From an uncultured Rickettsiales bacterium (lineage in GTDB: Bacteria; Pseudomonadota; Alphaproteobacteria; Rickettsiales; UBA1997), in contig CAKVGI010000006.1 of the NCBI GenBank assembly GCA_934747265.1, positions 1 to 64,000 on the forward strand: 64,000 nucleotides of DNA, read 5' to 3'. Both the position numbers and the translations under genes were made by a program. Positions 18,191 to 27,829 of the stretch are shown here, piece after piece (the first letter of the stretch is position 1; each line of letters opens with the position of its first letter). Below the pieces are notes generated by a model, which ran no database searches, was not told where the DNA came from, and worked only from the letters and a program-made list of their open reading frames with translations.

Positions 18191-20116
18191 TTACATTAAT
18201 TTCAATAAAGTATTTAATCTTTTTGCGAACTCACCCGGATTAGCCACCGGCTCACCTTCCAAGATGCAAGCTTCATCAAATAATATTTCAACCAACTCTT
18301 TCATTTTTGCGATTTGCTCTGGTTTTGCTATATTTTCTTGAATTTCTTTTATGATTGGATGTTTTATATTTATTTCTATATTTTTCAACATACCTTTTTG
18401 TATCTGATTTTGATCCAACAAATATCTTTCAAGTCTAATATCCATAGCCTTTTTATCCGCAACCAAACATACTGGACTAGATGTTAATTTTTTTGAAATT
18501 TTTACATCATTGATTTTATTTTTTAGAGTATCTTTAATAAAGGTTATTAAACCATCGTATTTACTATTTGTAATATCTTTTGGTAATTTTTTCTCTTCAT
18601 TTTTTTCATCATCAAACTTTATTTCATCATCACTATTATTTGTATCATTATCCTCGTTTTCATTAAGGTTTTCAATGTCAATATCACCTTTTGTAATTGA
18701 TTTCAATTCTTTGCCTTTATATTCATTTTGAACTGTTACCCAAAAATTATCAACAGTATCAATTAAATAAAGAACTTCAATACCTTTATCTTTAAAACCT
18801 TCCATTTGAGGAGAATTTTCAAGAGCTTGAACAGAATCGCCAGTAATATAGAATATATTTTCTTGTTTTGGCAACATTCTATCAATATATTCACTTAAAG
18901 TTGTTAATTTGTCTGGTGATTTACTTGAATAAAACTTGCATATGCTTAATATTTCCGTATTATAAATACTTCCTTCACATAAACCTTCTTTTATAACTGG
19001 TCCAAAATTTTCCCAAAATTTTTTGTACTCCTCTGGATCACTATTCATTTTTTTCTCTAACTCACTCAAAATTCTTTTTGTTAAGGATTTTTTTATTTTT
19101 TCAACCAAATTATTATATTGTAAACTTTCTCTATTAATATTTAAAGGTAAATCTTCGGAATCGACTATACCTCTTGCAAATCTTAAAAAAGGAGGCAATA
19201 ATTGTACTGCGTCATCAGTAATAAATACTCTTTTAACATATAACTTAATTCTAGATTCTCTTTCCGGTAAGTATAAATCCATAGGTTTTCTATCTGGTAT
19301 AAAAATTAAATTTGTAAATTCAACTATACCTTCTGCTTTATTGTGTAAAATCAAAAATGGTTCACCAGGCATATGAGAAACATGAGTATAAAATTCTTGA
19401 TATTGTTCCTTTGTAATTTCATTTTTAGGTCTAGTCCATAAAGCGGAACCCTTATTCATAACCTTAAAATGACCATCATCCATTTGTAATTCAACCGGAA
19501 CATTAATATGATCCGAATATAATTTTATTATATTTCCCAAATATATTTTATCCAAAAAATCATCTTGATCTTTTTTCAAATATAAAATAACCCTTGTACC
19601 TCTTGGATATTCCTCGTTTACTTCTTCAACTGTATAGCTTCCATCACCATCAGAAATCCATTTATTAACTTTTTTCTTGCCAGCTTTTCTTGAAATAACT
19701 TCAACTTTATCTGCAATCATAAAGGCAGAATAAAAACCAACACCAAACTGACCAATTAATTGCACATTTTTAGCATCATCGTTTCCTAATTTTTTAAGAA
19801 AAGTTTCTGTTCCTGATTTTGCTATTGTTCCTAATTGAGAGATTAACTCTGCCCTGTCCATACCAATACCATTATCAATAATTGAAATTGTTCTCTTTTC
19901 TTTATCTATTTCAATTTTAATTTTTAATTCTTTATCGTCGCCCAAAAGACTGTCATCCTGTATCGCTTTATATCTCAATTTATCACAAGCATCAGATGCA
20001 TTTGATATAAGTTCTCTAACTGCAACGTCTTTATTTGTATACAATGAATGTATCATTAATTTTAAAATTTTTTTTATTTCAACACCAAACTCAAATTTTT
20101 CTTTATTTTCTGACAT
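18191..20116 (-). CDS. htpG: Chaperone protein HtpG (Hsp90)
   Basis: A dimeric ATP-dependent chaperone. The N-terminal GHKL ATPase domain (about 1-220) shows RELISNASDACDKLR, DNGIGMDR and IGQFGVGFYSAFMIAD. The middle domain has RRVFITDD-like and RGIVDSEDLPLNINRESLQ blocks (about 310-335). The C-terminal dimerisation domain follows an acidic Asp/Asn/Glu-rich insert at about 475-510 (NENEDNDTNNSDDE) that is longer than in E. coli HtpG. The length of 641 is slightly above average for that reason. Single-gene unit. Confidence 0.96.
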   Translation of the reverse strand: MSENKEKFEFGVEIKKILKLMIHSLYTNKDVAVRELISNASDACDKLRYKAIQDDSLLGDDKELKIKIEIDKEKRTISIIDNGIGMDRAELISQLGTIAKSGTETFLKKLGNDDAKNVQLIGQFGVGFYSAFMIADKVEVISRKAGKKKVNKWISDGDGSYTVEEVNEEYPRGTRVILYLKKDQDDFLDKIYLGNIIKLYSDHINVPVELQMDDGHFKVMNKGSALWTRPKNEITKEQYQEFYTHVSHMPGEPFLILHNKAEGIVEFTNLIFIPDRKPMDLYLPERESRIKLYVKRVFITDDAVQLLPPFLRFARGIVDSEDLPLNINRESLQYNNLVEKIKKSLTKRILSELEKKMNSDPEEYKKFWENFGPVIKEGLCEGSIYNTEILSICKFYSSKSPDKLTTLSEYIDRMLPKQENIFYITGDSVQALENSPQMEGFKDKGIEVLYLIDTVDNFWVTVQNEYKGKELKSITKGDIDIENLNENEDNDTNNSDDEIKFDDEKNEEKKLPKDITNSKYDGLITFIKDTLKNKINDVKISKKLTSSPVCLVADKKAMDIRLERYLLDQNQIQKGMLKNIEINIKHPIIKEIQENIAKPEQIAKMKELVEILFDEACILEGEPVANPGEFAKRLNTLLKLM

Positions 20117-20246
20117 TTTAATTGGATTTTTTACACATATTTTATATATAGATATTTTTTATAGAAAAACAAGATAACAATATATTTTTCTTGATATTAT
20201 AATTAAGTTATTTTTAAATTATTTCTAGTAAATTAATTTTAATAAA

Positions 20247-21539
20247 ATGAAAAAAGTATATTCAAAAAGCTTTGGTTGCCAGATGAATGTTTACGATTCA
20301 TCTAGAATGGTTGATATAATGAAAAATGAAGGCTATGAAGAAACAGATAAAATTGAAGACGCTGATTTAATAATTGTAAATACATGTAGTATCAGAGAAA
20401 AAGCAAAAGAAAAACTTTTTTCGGAATTGGGTAGAATGAATTTGATTAGAAAACCTAATTCTATTATTGTTGTTGCTGGTTGCGTAGCTCAAAGTGCTAG
20501 TGAAGAAATTAAAAAAAGGATGAAGATGGTTGACATTGTTGTAGGACCATCCAGCTATCATAAATTGCCAGAATTAGTAAAGTCAAATGGTGGTGTTAAA
20601 CTTGATTTTTTAGCAGAAGAAAAATTCGCAACATTACCGCAAAATAGAGGTGTAAAAGGTGTTAGTGAAATGATAGCAGTTCAAGAAGGTTGCGATAAAT
20701 TTTGTTCTTACTGTATTGTTCCATTTACAAGGGGTAGAGAATATTCAAGGGATTTTAATCAAATAATAAATGAAGCAAAAGTTTTGAGTGATGAAGGTGT
20801 AAAAGAGATTACACTTTTAGGACAAAATGTTGACAATTATCATTTTGATGGAAAAGATTTAGCTGATTTAATATATGAAGTATCAAAAATTGATGGTATA
20901 GAAAGAATTAGATATATGACAAGCTATCCAAGTCAAGTAAATCAAGCTTTAATTGATGCACATAGAGATATAGCTAAATTGATGCCGTTTATTCATTTAC
21001 CTATTCAAAGCGGTTCAAATAAAATATTGAAGGCTATGAATAGGAAATATACCGCAGAACAATATTTGGATGTTGTTGACAAATTAAGAAAATCAAGACC
21101 AGATATTGCAATATCAAGTGATTTTATAGTTGGTTTTGCTGGTGAAACCGATAAAGATTTTGAAGAAACACTTGAAATATGTAAAAAAGTAAACTATGCA
21201 ACAGCTTTTTCTTTTAAATATAGTATTAGACCCGGTACAGCTGGTGAAAAAATGCCAAACCAGATACCAGAAGAAATCAAGGCTCAAAGACTTGATATTT
21301 TACAAGATTTATTGGAAAAACAGCAGGCGGACTTTAATAAAAATAAAAACGGACAGGAACTTGATGTTTTAGTTGAAAGTCTTTCTGATAGAAATGATGG
21401 AACATATTTTGGACGAAGTCCATATTTGCAAACTGTTTTGATAAATACAGATAAACAAGATTTAATTGGAAAGATTATTAAGGTAAAAATCAATAAAGCA
21501 AATATGAAATTATTAGAAGGAGAACTTATTAAAATATAA
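20247..21539 (+). CDS. miaB: tRNA-2-methylthio-N6-isopentenyladenosine synthase MiaB
   Basis: A radical-SAM enzyme that adds the methylthio group to i6A37 in tRNAs reading codons starting with U. The N-terminal UPF0004 domain supplies the auxiliary cluster through Cys11 (FGCQMN), Cys47 (NTCSIRE) and Cys79 (AGCVAQ). The radical-SAM cluster ligands are Cys149, Cys153 and Cys156 in GCDKFCSYCIVPFTRG. A C-terminal TRAM domain spans about 370-430. Length 430 is typical. It is followed after about 110 bases by the metG operon in the same direction. Confidence 0.95.
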   Translation: MKKVYSKSFGCQMNVYDSSRMVDIMKNEGYEETDKIEDADLIIVNTCSIREKAKEKLFSELGRMNLIRKPNSIIVVAGCVAQSASEEIKKRMKMVDIVVGPSSYHKLPELVKSNGGVKLDFLAEEKFATLPQNRGVKGVSEMIAVQEGCDKFCSYCIVPFTRGREYSRDFNQIINEAKVLSDEGVKEITLLGQNVDNYHFDGKDLADLIYEVSKIDGIERIRYMTSYPSQVNQALIDAHRDIAKLMPFIHLPIQSGSNKILKAMNRKYTAEQYLDVVDKLRKSRPDIAISSDFIVGFAGETDKDFEETLEICKKVNYATAFSFKYSIRPGTAGEKMPNQIPEEIKAQRLDILQDLLEKQQADFNKNKNGQELDVLVESLSDRNDGTYFGRSPYLQTVLINTDKQDLIGKIIKVKINKANMKLLEGELIKI

Positions 21540-21648
21540 TTAGTTTTATTTTTTATTTCGCTAATTTCATAATTTGAATAATAAACTTTTTATTGAATTA
21601 TATTTTTTTATTTATATTCTTATATTAATAAGAAAAATATTTATCATA

Positions 21649-23376
21649 ATGAAAACTTTTTATATTACAACTCCAATTTATTATGTAAATTCCGATCCAC
21701 ATGTTGGTAGTGCTTATACAACACTTCATGCTGATTTTTTGTCTAAATTTTATAAATTAAATGGTTATGATGCTAAATTTTTAACAGGAACCGATGAGCA
21801 TGGTCAAAAAATTCAACAATCAGCAGAAAAAAATAATGAAGATCCACAACAGTTTGTTGACAGAATTTCGTCAAAATTCAGAGATTTAATTAATATAATG
21901 GATTTTAAACCAGATTACTTTGAGGCGTTAAATGATAATTTTATAAGAACAACAATGCCATATCATAAAAAATTTATTCAGAATGTATGGCGAAAAATGG
22001 TACAAAATGGATGGATTTACAAAGGTAAATATTCTGGATGGTATTGTGTTAGTGATGAAGCTTATTATAGTGAAGATGAATTGATAAAAGATGAAAACGG
22101 AAAAATGAGAACCGAACTCGGTAAAGAAGCCGAATGGAAAGAGGAAGAAAGCTATTTTTTTAGATTAAGTGAATTTCAAGATATACTTTTAAAAGTTTAT
22201 AAAAAGTATCCAAATCTTATACGGCCATATGGCAAAAAAACTGAGGTAATTTCATTTGTAAGTGGATTAACAATTAAAGATTACGAAAGTGGCAAAATGC
22301 CAAAAAAAGATTATTTAAGAGATTTATCAGTTTCAAGAAACACTTTTGAATGGGGAATAAAAATTGCTTGCGATGAAGATAAAAATAACCTTTTAGACGA
22401 GAATGATCAATGGAAAACAAATATTACACAAAAAGAAAAACATATAATTTATGTATGGTTTGATGCTTTATTTAACTATATTTCAGCCTTAGGTTGTCCA
22501 TCTAGTGAAGATTATAAAAAATATTGGATTGATGCAACTAAAAAAATTCATTTAGTTGGAAAAGATATTTTAAGACCTCATGCTGTTTATTGGCCAGCTT
22601 TTCTGATTGCCTTTAATTATACAAGAGAAGAAGTAAAAAATATGGCAGAACTACCAGAAAATATTGCAAAAATATTACCAACGAATATTTTTGCACATGG
22701 TTGGCTGACAAATGAAGGACTTAAAATCTCTAAATCTTTGGGTAATGCAATTATTCCATTAAACGAATTAAATTGGTTAAGTGAGACGTATAAAATAAAT
22801 TACGAGACGGCAAGAGATTATTTTAAATATTATTTAATTACATTTATTACTTTTGGTAATGATGGTGATTATTCAAGAGGTAAATTGATAGAAAAAATCA
22901 ATTCCGACTTAGCAAATAAAGTTGGAAATCTCGCGAAAAGAACGCTTGATATGATTTATAAAAATTGTAATTGCGAAATACCAAAAGTTGAAAACTTTGA
23001 TATAATTTCCAAAAAAATATCAAGTGCTGATTATGAAAAATATATTAACGATTTTGATTTTAATAAATATGTTTCTTCTGTCATAGAACTTGCTGAGGAT
23101 GCAAATAAATATATGGATGAAAAAGCTCCTTGGACATTAAAAAAAGAAGAAAAATTCACTGAAATGAATGAGGCTTTATACTCCATTATTAATACGGTAA
23201 AAAATATTGCTATTTTATTACAACCAGTTTGCCCATATTTATCAAAGAAAATATTAAAGGAAATTGGTATTGATTTTGAGGAAACTGTTCCTTTTAGTGA
23301 ATTAGATAAAAATATAGAATTTGGTTTAAAAATACAGCAACCAAGCATTATTATTCCAAGATTACAGGCAAAATAA
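21649..23376 (+). CDS. metG: Methionyl-tRNA synthetase
   Basis: Class I synthetase charging both initiator and elongator tRNA-Met. The start is placed at the ATG at 21649 (MKTFYITTPIYYVNSDPHVG). An upstream TTG would add 25 residues of hydrophobic, untranslated-looking sequence. The HIGH-type motif is HVGS near residue 18, and the KMSKS-type loop is LKISKSLGN (about residue 358). The insert WYCVSDEAYYSEDEL has no zinc-knuckle cysteine set, as in the mitochondrial/alphaproteobacterial type. There is no C-terminal EMAP-like tRNA-binding domain. tsaD follows after two bases. Confidence 0.95.
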   Translation: MKTFYITTPIYYVNSDPHVGSAYTTLHADFLSKFYKLNGYDAKFLTGTDEHGQKIQQSAEKNNEDPQQFVDRISSKFRDLINIMDFKPDYFEALNDNFIRTTMPYHKKFIQNVWRKMVQNGWIYKGKYSGWYCVSDEAYYSEDELIKDENGKMRTELGKEAEWKEEESYFFRLSEFQDILLKVYKKYPNLIRPYGKKTEVISFVSGLTIKDYESGKMPKKDYLRDLSVSRNTFEWGIKIACDEDKNNLLDENDQWKTNITQKEKHIIYVWFDALFNYISALGCPSSEDYKKYWIDATKKIHLVGKDILRPHAVYWPAFLIAFNYTREEVKNMAELPENIAKILPTNIFAHGWLTNEGLKISKSLGNAIIPLNELNWLSETYKINYETARDYFKYYLITFITFGNDGDYSRGKLIEKINSDLANKVGNLAKRTLDMIYKNCNCEIPKVENFDIISKKISSADYEKYINDFDFNKYVSSVIELAEDANKYMDEKAPWTLKKEEKFTEMNEALYSIINTVKNIAILLQPVCPYLSKKILKEIGIDFEETVPFSELDKNIEFGLKIQQPSIIIPRLQAK

Positions 23377-23378
23377 TT

Positions 23379-24449
23379 ATGAAAGTATTAGGGATAGAAA
23401 GTAGTTGTGATGAGACGGCGGTTGCAATAGTTGATGAGAATAAAAATATTCTATCAAATGTGGTTGTGTCTCAAATTGATATACATAAAGAATTTGGTGG
23501 AGTTGTTCCAGAAGTTGCTTCTAGAAATCACTTGGATGTTATAGAAAAGACTGTTTTAAAAGCATTACAAGATGCAAACAGTAATTTTAATGATATAGAT
23601 GCGATTTCAGCAACTTGCGGTCCAGGCTTAATGGGGGGGTTAATAGTCGGCGCATTAACAGCGCAAACTTTATCAAGTGTATTAAATAAACCATTTGTAC
23701 CAGTAAATCATTTAGAAGGTCATATTTTAACATCAAGACTAACACACGACTTAGATTTTCCTTTTCTTATATTTTTAATATCAGGAGGACATTCTCAAAT
23801 ATTACTTGCAAAGGATGTCGGAGAATATGAAAAAATTGGTGATACAATAGATGATAGTTTAGGCGAATGTTTTGACAAAGTGGCACAGATGCTTGGATTA
23901 GAATATCCAGGTGGGCCAAAAATAGAACAATTAGCAAAAGAAGGTGATGAGACAAGATTTAAGTTTGTAAAACCGTTAATTGATGCCGTTGGAAAAGGAA
24001 GAAGTAAAGAGAATAACTTAAACTTTTCTTTTTCTGGGCTAAAAACCGCTGTAAGACGAGAAATAGAAAAATTAACATCCGAACCTTATGATTATAGAAA
24101 TACTTATAAAAAACTAACAAAAAAAGAAAAAATGGATATTTCTGCAAGTTTTCAAAAAACAATAGTTGATATTTTGAAAGATAGATTCAAAAATACTGTA
24201 GAATATTTAGAAAATAAAAATATAAGGTTAAATAAATTAATATTTGCTGGCGGAGTTTCTGCAAACCAGTATATTAAAAATAATATGATAGATTTTTGTA
24301 AAAATTATGAATATAAAATAATAACACCACCTCTAAAATTATGCACGGATAATGGCGCAATGATAGCTTGGGCTGGACTTGAAAAATACAGAATAAACAA
24401 ATATGATAATAGTAAGATTTTATCAATTAAATCAAGATGGGAATTATAG
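23379..24449 (+). CDS. tsaD: tRNA threonylcarbamoyladenosine transferase TsaD
   Basis: Transfers the threonylcarbamoyl group to A37 of ANN-decoding tRNAs, working with TsaB and TsaE. Metal-binding His111 and His115 are visible in VNHLEGHILTSR, with SGGHSQILL and the DDSLGECFDKVAQMLGLEYPGG stretch as further signatures and AGGVSANQYIKN near the C-terminus. The length of 356 is normal. It lies two bases after metG, and the following methyltransferase starts 11 bases after its stop, forming a compact operon. Confidence 0.95.
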   Translation: MKVLGIESSCDETAVAIVDENKNILSNVVVSQIDIHKEFGGVVPEVASRNHLDVIEKTVLKALQDANSNFNDIDAISATCGPGLMGGLIVGALTAQTLSSVLNKPFVPVNHLEGHILTSRLTHDLDFPFLIFLISGGHSQILLAKDVGEYEKIGDTIDDSLGECFDKVAQMLGLEYPGGPKIEQLAKEGDETRFKFVKPLIDAVGKGRSKENNLNFSFSGLKTAVRREIEKLTSEPYDYRNTYKKLTKKEKMDISASFQKTIVDILKDRFKNTVEYLENKNIRLNKLIFAGGVSANQYIKNNMIDFCKNYEYKIITPPLKLCTDNGAMIAWAGLEKYRINKYDNSKILSIKSRWEL

Positions 24450-24460
24450 AAAATATACAT

Positions 24461-25078
24461 ATGAAAAAATATGAAGAAATAAAACCTTTATATGATAAGA
24501 TTTTTAAAGATATAAACGGTTATGGTATTAGTCTATTAGAAAGAGAAAATAAAAAAGATAATAAAATTTTTAGAGATATTTTGTATGGTGAAGTATCCTT
24601 GGAACTCCTTTATGCTCTATATGTTTTACCTCCACTGAGTGATTATATCTCAGCAAAAAAAATATTTTACGATTTAGGTTCAGGTATTGGAAATGCTGTT
24701 ATTAGTAGCTATTTAACTGGAAATTTTGATAAATGTGTTGGCGTTGAATTATTGGATAGTTTATACGAAACATCAATAGTAGCAAAAAACAGATTATGCA
24801 ATATAGATAAACAAGCAGAAAATAAAGTTAATTTTATCCATGATAATATTTTAAATATTGATTTTAGCGATGCGGATCTAATATTATTTTGCTGTCCAAC
24901 AAAAAATGAAGAAATTAGGAGACAAATTGAACATAAATTTGATAATTTAAAGAAAGATACAATTATTTTATCATTGATACATAAATTTGATAATTCTGAT
25001 AGTTTTGAATTATTAAATGCAAAACTGGTAAAAGTGGCTTGGGGAGAAACTCCGCTATTTATATATATAAAAAAGTGA
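24461..25078 (+). CDS. DOT1-like SAM-dependent methyltransferase
   Basis: About 205 residues. Class I SAM-methyltransferase fold in the DOT1 arrangement: LYGEVSLELL (about 41-50, like the 'YGE' block before motif I of DOT1), FYDLGSGIGNAVI (motif I, about 69-81), CVGVELLDS with the acidic ribose-binding Glu96, INFIHDNIL-like motif II and LILFCCPTKN (about 140-149) where DOT1 has its NN(F) motif. The substrate is unknown: eukaryotic DOT1 methylates histone H3K79, and bacterial relatives are little studied. The start at 24461 (MKKYEEIKPL) avoids overlap with tsaD. It ends three bases before the recombinase start, inside a housekeeping operon, and shows no secretion signal. Confidence 0.65.
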   Translation: MKKYEEIKPLYDKIFKDINGYGISLLERENKKDNKIFRDILYGEVSLELLYALYVLPPLSDYISAKKIFYDLGSGIGNAVISSYLTGNFDKCVGVELLDSLYETSIVAKNRLCNIDKQAENKVNFIHDNILNIDFSDADLILFCCPTKNEEIRRQIEHKFDNLKKDTIILSLIHKFDNSDSFELLNAKLVKVAWGETPLFIYIKK

Positions 25079-25081
25079 AAT

Positions 25082-25987
25082 ATGCAAAATTTAATTAGTG
25101 ATTTTTTATTATATTTAAGCGTAGAAAAAGGAGACTCAAAAAATACAATAATCTCTTATAGAAACGATTTAAGCGATTTTTTATTTTTTGTTGAAAATAA
25201 GCTAAAAATTGAACCAACGCTAGAAAATCTAGCTAAATTAAAACATAGCGATTTTAGATCTTGGTTAAGTTATAAAAAAGCAAAAAATTACGAAAATTCC
25301 TCAATGTCAAGAGAATTATCGGCCGTAAAAAGCTTTTATAAATATTTATCTAAGGTAAAAAAGAAAAACAATACAATTATTGGTATTATGAAAAATCCAA
25401 AGGTAAAAAAATCAATTCCTCGCGCAATAGATAAAGTGAATATAGATAAAATAATGGATTGTATTTATGATATGCATAAAGATAATTGGCAAGCCGAAAG
25501 AGACATAGCGATTTGTACCTTAATATACGGGTGTGGTCTTAGAATTTCGGAAGCTTTTAATTTAACTAGAAGGCAATTTTTTCAAAATAAAGATTCCATA
25601 ACAATAATTGGTAAAGGAAATAAAATGAGAAATTTACCATTATTGCCAATTATTATCAATCGTGTAAATATTTACATAAAGGATTGTCCTTATACAATTA
25701 TGCCAGATGACTATTTATTTAAATCTGCAAGAGGATTGAAATATTCAACTACATTATTTCAAAAATTAATACAAAATATAAGAACAATGCTTGATTTATC
25801 TAACGAAATTACACCACATGCTTTAAGGCATTCATTTGCAACACATCTCTTAGAAAACGGTGCTGATTTAAGAAGTATACAAGAATTATTAGGACATAAA
25901 AGTCTATCAACAACGCAAATATACACAAAAATTGATAAGAATAGATTGTTAAAAGATTACAACAAATTCCATCCAAGAAATAATTGA
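25082..25987 (+). CDS. Tyrosine recombinase XerC/XerD
   Basis: A site-specific recombinase, probably resolving chromosome dimers at dif together with FtsK (present at 32.3 kb). The N-terminal SAM-like core-binding domain (1-95) precedes the catalytic domain, where all active residues can be seen: Arg153 (CGLRISEA), Lys178 (GKGNKMR), His246 and Arg249 (PHALRHSFATH), His272 (LLGHKSLSTTQIYT) and Tyr281. The length of 301 fits XerC and XerD. I cannot tell which of the two it is without comparison. Last gene of the metG operon and convergent with recN. Confidence 0.9.
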   Translation: MQNLISDFLLYLSVEKGDSKNTIISYRNDLSDFLFFVENKLKIEPTLENLAKLKHSDFRSWLSYKKAKNYENSSMSRELSAVKSFYKYLSKVKKKNNTIIGIMKNPKVKKSIPRAIDKVNIDKIMDCIYDMHKDNWQAERDIAICTLIYGCGLRISEAFNLTRRQFFQNKDSITIIGKGNKMRNLPLLPIIINRVNIYIKDCPYTIMPDDYLFKSARGLKYSTTLFQKLIQNIRTMLDLSNEITPHALRHSFATHLLENGADLRSIQELLGHKSLSTTQIYTKIDKNRLLKDYNKFHPRNN

Positions 25988-26020
25988 TAATTTTAAAAAA
26001 ATTATACCTTATATCTTTAA

Positions 26021-27709
26021 TTAATATGATGATGTCAGCATTTTTTCTGCAACTTTTAGGGCATCATCAGTAATTATCTCACCAGAAAACATTCTTGCGA
26101 TTTCATTAATTCTGTTTTTATCAGTCAATACTTCAACTAATGTATTTGTTTTACTGTCTTTTTGCTCTTTTCTTACTTTTAAATGATAATTACCTTTCGA
26201 TGCAACTTGTGCATGATGAGTCACAACTAAAACCTGTAATGATTGTCCAAGCTTCTTTAATCTTTCACCAACAGCTTCCGCAACAGCGCCGCTTATTCCA
26301 GTATCTATTTCATCAAAAATCATTGTTGGAACTGAATTGACTTTCGATAAAACAACTTTTAAAGCAAGCATAAATCTTGACAATTCACCGCCAGAAGCTA
26401 TTTTTGACAATTCATTCATAGGCATTCCGGGGTTTGTAGTTGCAATAAATCTCACTCCATCAATTCCATATTTATTCCAATTATTTTCATCTAATTCTTT
26501 AAATTCAACATCAAAAACGGTTTTTTCCATTTTTAAAGGAATTAATTCATTAATCAATTCTTTTGATAACTTTTTAGCCGTCTCTTTTCTTAATTCACTT
26601 AGTTCTTTTGCTTTTGATAAAAAATTATTTTTTAATTCTCTGACTTCTTTTTCTAAATCTCCAATAATAACCTCTTGATTCTCCAAATTAGATAATTTCT
26701 CGTCTAGTTCAACTTTTAAATCCAATATTAGATCTGGTTGAATATTTAATTTTCTAGCTAAACCTCTTATAGCAAATAATCTTTCCTCAACAGATTCAAG
26801 CGTATTATTATCAAACCCAAGATTATTATAAATTTCATCAATTTTTGATAATGCTTCATTAATATTAATACTTGCTTGTTCTAGATTTTCTATAATATCC
26901 TCAAAAGCATTTTTTCCATTTTCAAGCAAATTTTCACCAAGTGCTACGCCTCTTGATATTGTGTGTTGAGCGGATGAAATTCCTTTTTCTATATTATATT
27001 GCCCATCAAGGCTTTCTTTAATATCATTTAATAAATTAAGAACTTTTTCCTTGTTCATCATTAATATTCTTTTTTCTGTCAGTTCTTGTTCTTCATTTGC
27101 ATGCAAATTTAAAGATTCAATTTCGTTTATTATATGCTTTAAATAATCTTGTTCTTTTTCTATATTGTCTTTTTGTTCTAATAAATCTTTCAATTTATTT
27201 TCAGACGTCTTCATTTTCTCAAAAATCTCAGAAACGACACTTCTTTTTTGTATTAAATTGCCAAAATTATCAAGTATTTCTCTATGATTTGAAGAATTTA
27301 ATAAGCCTATCTGTTCATTTTGTCCATGTATTTCAATCAATGTTTCACCAAAATGTTGTAAAAAATTCTGTGTTACTTGAACATCGTCAATAAAAGCTTT
27401 GCTCCTTCCATCACTATACAAAATCCTTCTAATTATTATCTCATCATCAAATTCAATATCCATTTCTTTTAATAAATTTTTGCAAGCTTTGTTATTTTTT
27501 ATATTAAATGTAGCTACAACAGAGCCAGAGTTTTCGCCATTTCTTAATAATCTACTATTTGACCTATAACCAATAGCTAAACCGAGAGCATCCAATAAAA
27601 TTGATTTTCCAGAACCAGTTTCACCAGTTAAAACACACAACCCATTACTTAATTGAACATTAAGTTTATCTATTAAAACAATGTTATTTATACTTAAATT
27701 TTCTAACAA
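26021..27709 (-). CDS. recN: DNA repair protein RecN
   Basis: An SMC-like ATPase acting in double-strand break repair by bringing DNA ends together. Walker A is TGETGSGKSILLDALGLAIG near residues 28-47. A long coiled coil occupies about 150-370. The C-terminal ATPase half shows the ABC signature ASGGELSRFMLALK and Walker B PTMIFDEIDTGISG, then HHAQVASKG. The length of 562 is typical. It stands alone on the minus strand and is convergent with the xer gene. Confidence 0.95.
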   Translation of the reverse strand: MLENLSINNIVLIDKLNVQLSNGLCVLTGETGSGKSILLDALGLAIGYRSNSRLLRNGENSGSVVATFNIKNNKACKNLLKEMDIEFDDEIIIRRILYSDGRSKAFIDDVQVTQNFLQHFGETLIEIHGQNEQIGLLNSSNHREILDNFGNLIQKRSVVSEIFEKMKTSENKLKDLLEQKDNIEKEQDYLKHIINEIESLNLHANEEQELTEKRILMMNKEKVLNLLNDIKESLDGQYNIEKGISSAQHTISRGVALGENLLENGKNAFEDIIENLEQASININEALSKIDEIYNNLGFDNNTLESVEERLFAIRGLARKLNIQPDLILDLKVELDEKLSNLENQEVIIGDLEKEVRELKNNFLSKAKELSELRKETAKKLSKELINELIPLKMEKTVFDVEFKELDENNWNKYGIDGVRFIATTNPGMPMNELSKIASGGELSRFMLALKVVLSKVNSVPTMIFDEIDTGISGAVAEAVGERLKKLGQSLQVLVVTHHAQVASKGNYHLKVRKEQKDSKTNTLVEVLTDKNRINEIARMFSGEIITDDALKVAEKMLTSSY

Positions 27710-27829
27710 AATAATAAAAATTAATGAACTAACTAATAAAATATAATTTAATTTTATTTTTACAATATTTTCTTTGATTTTTTAATAAATATGTTATATA
27801 ATTAATATAGATTAATAATTGTTTTAGGT

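Noticed and set aside
21574..21648. TTG start giving a longer methionyl-tRNA synthetase
   Set aside because: The added 25 residues are hydrophobic and AT-driven, while the ATG at 21649 begins directly with the conserved synthetase N-terminus.
20247..25987. miaB to xer as one operon
   Set aside because: The gap of about 110 bases between miaB and metG is longer than the 2-11 base gaps within metG-tsaD-methyltransferase-xer, so only the latter was treated as an operon.
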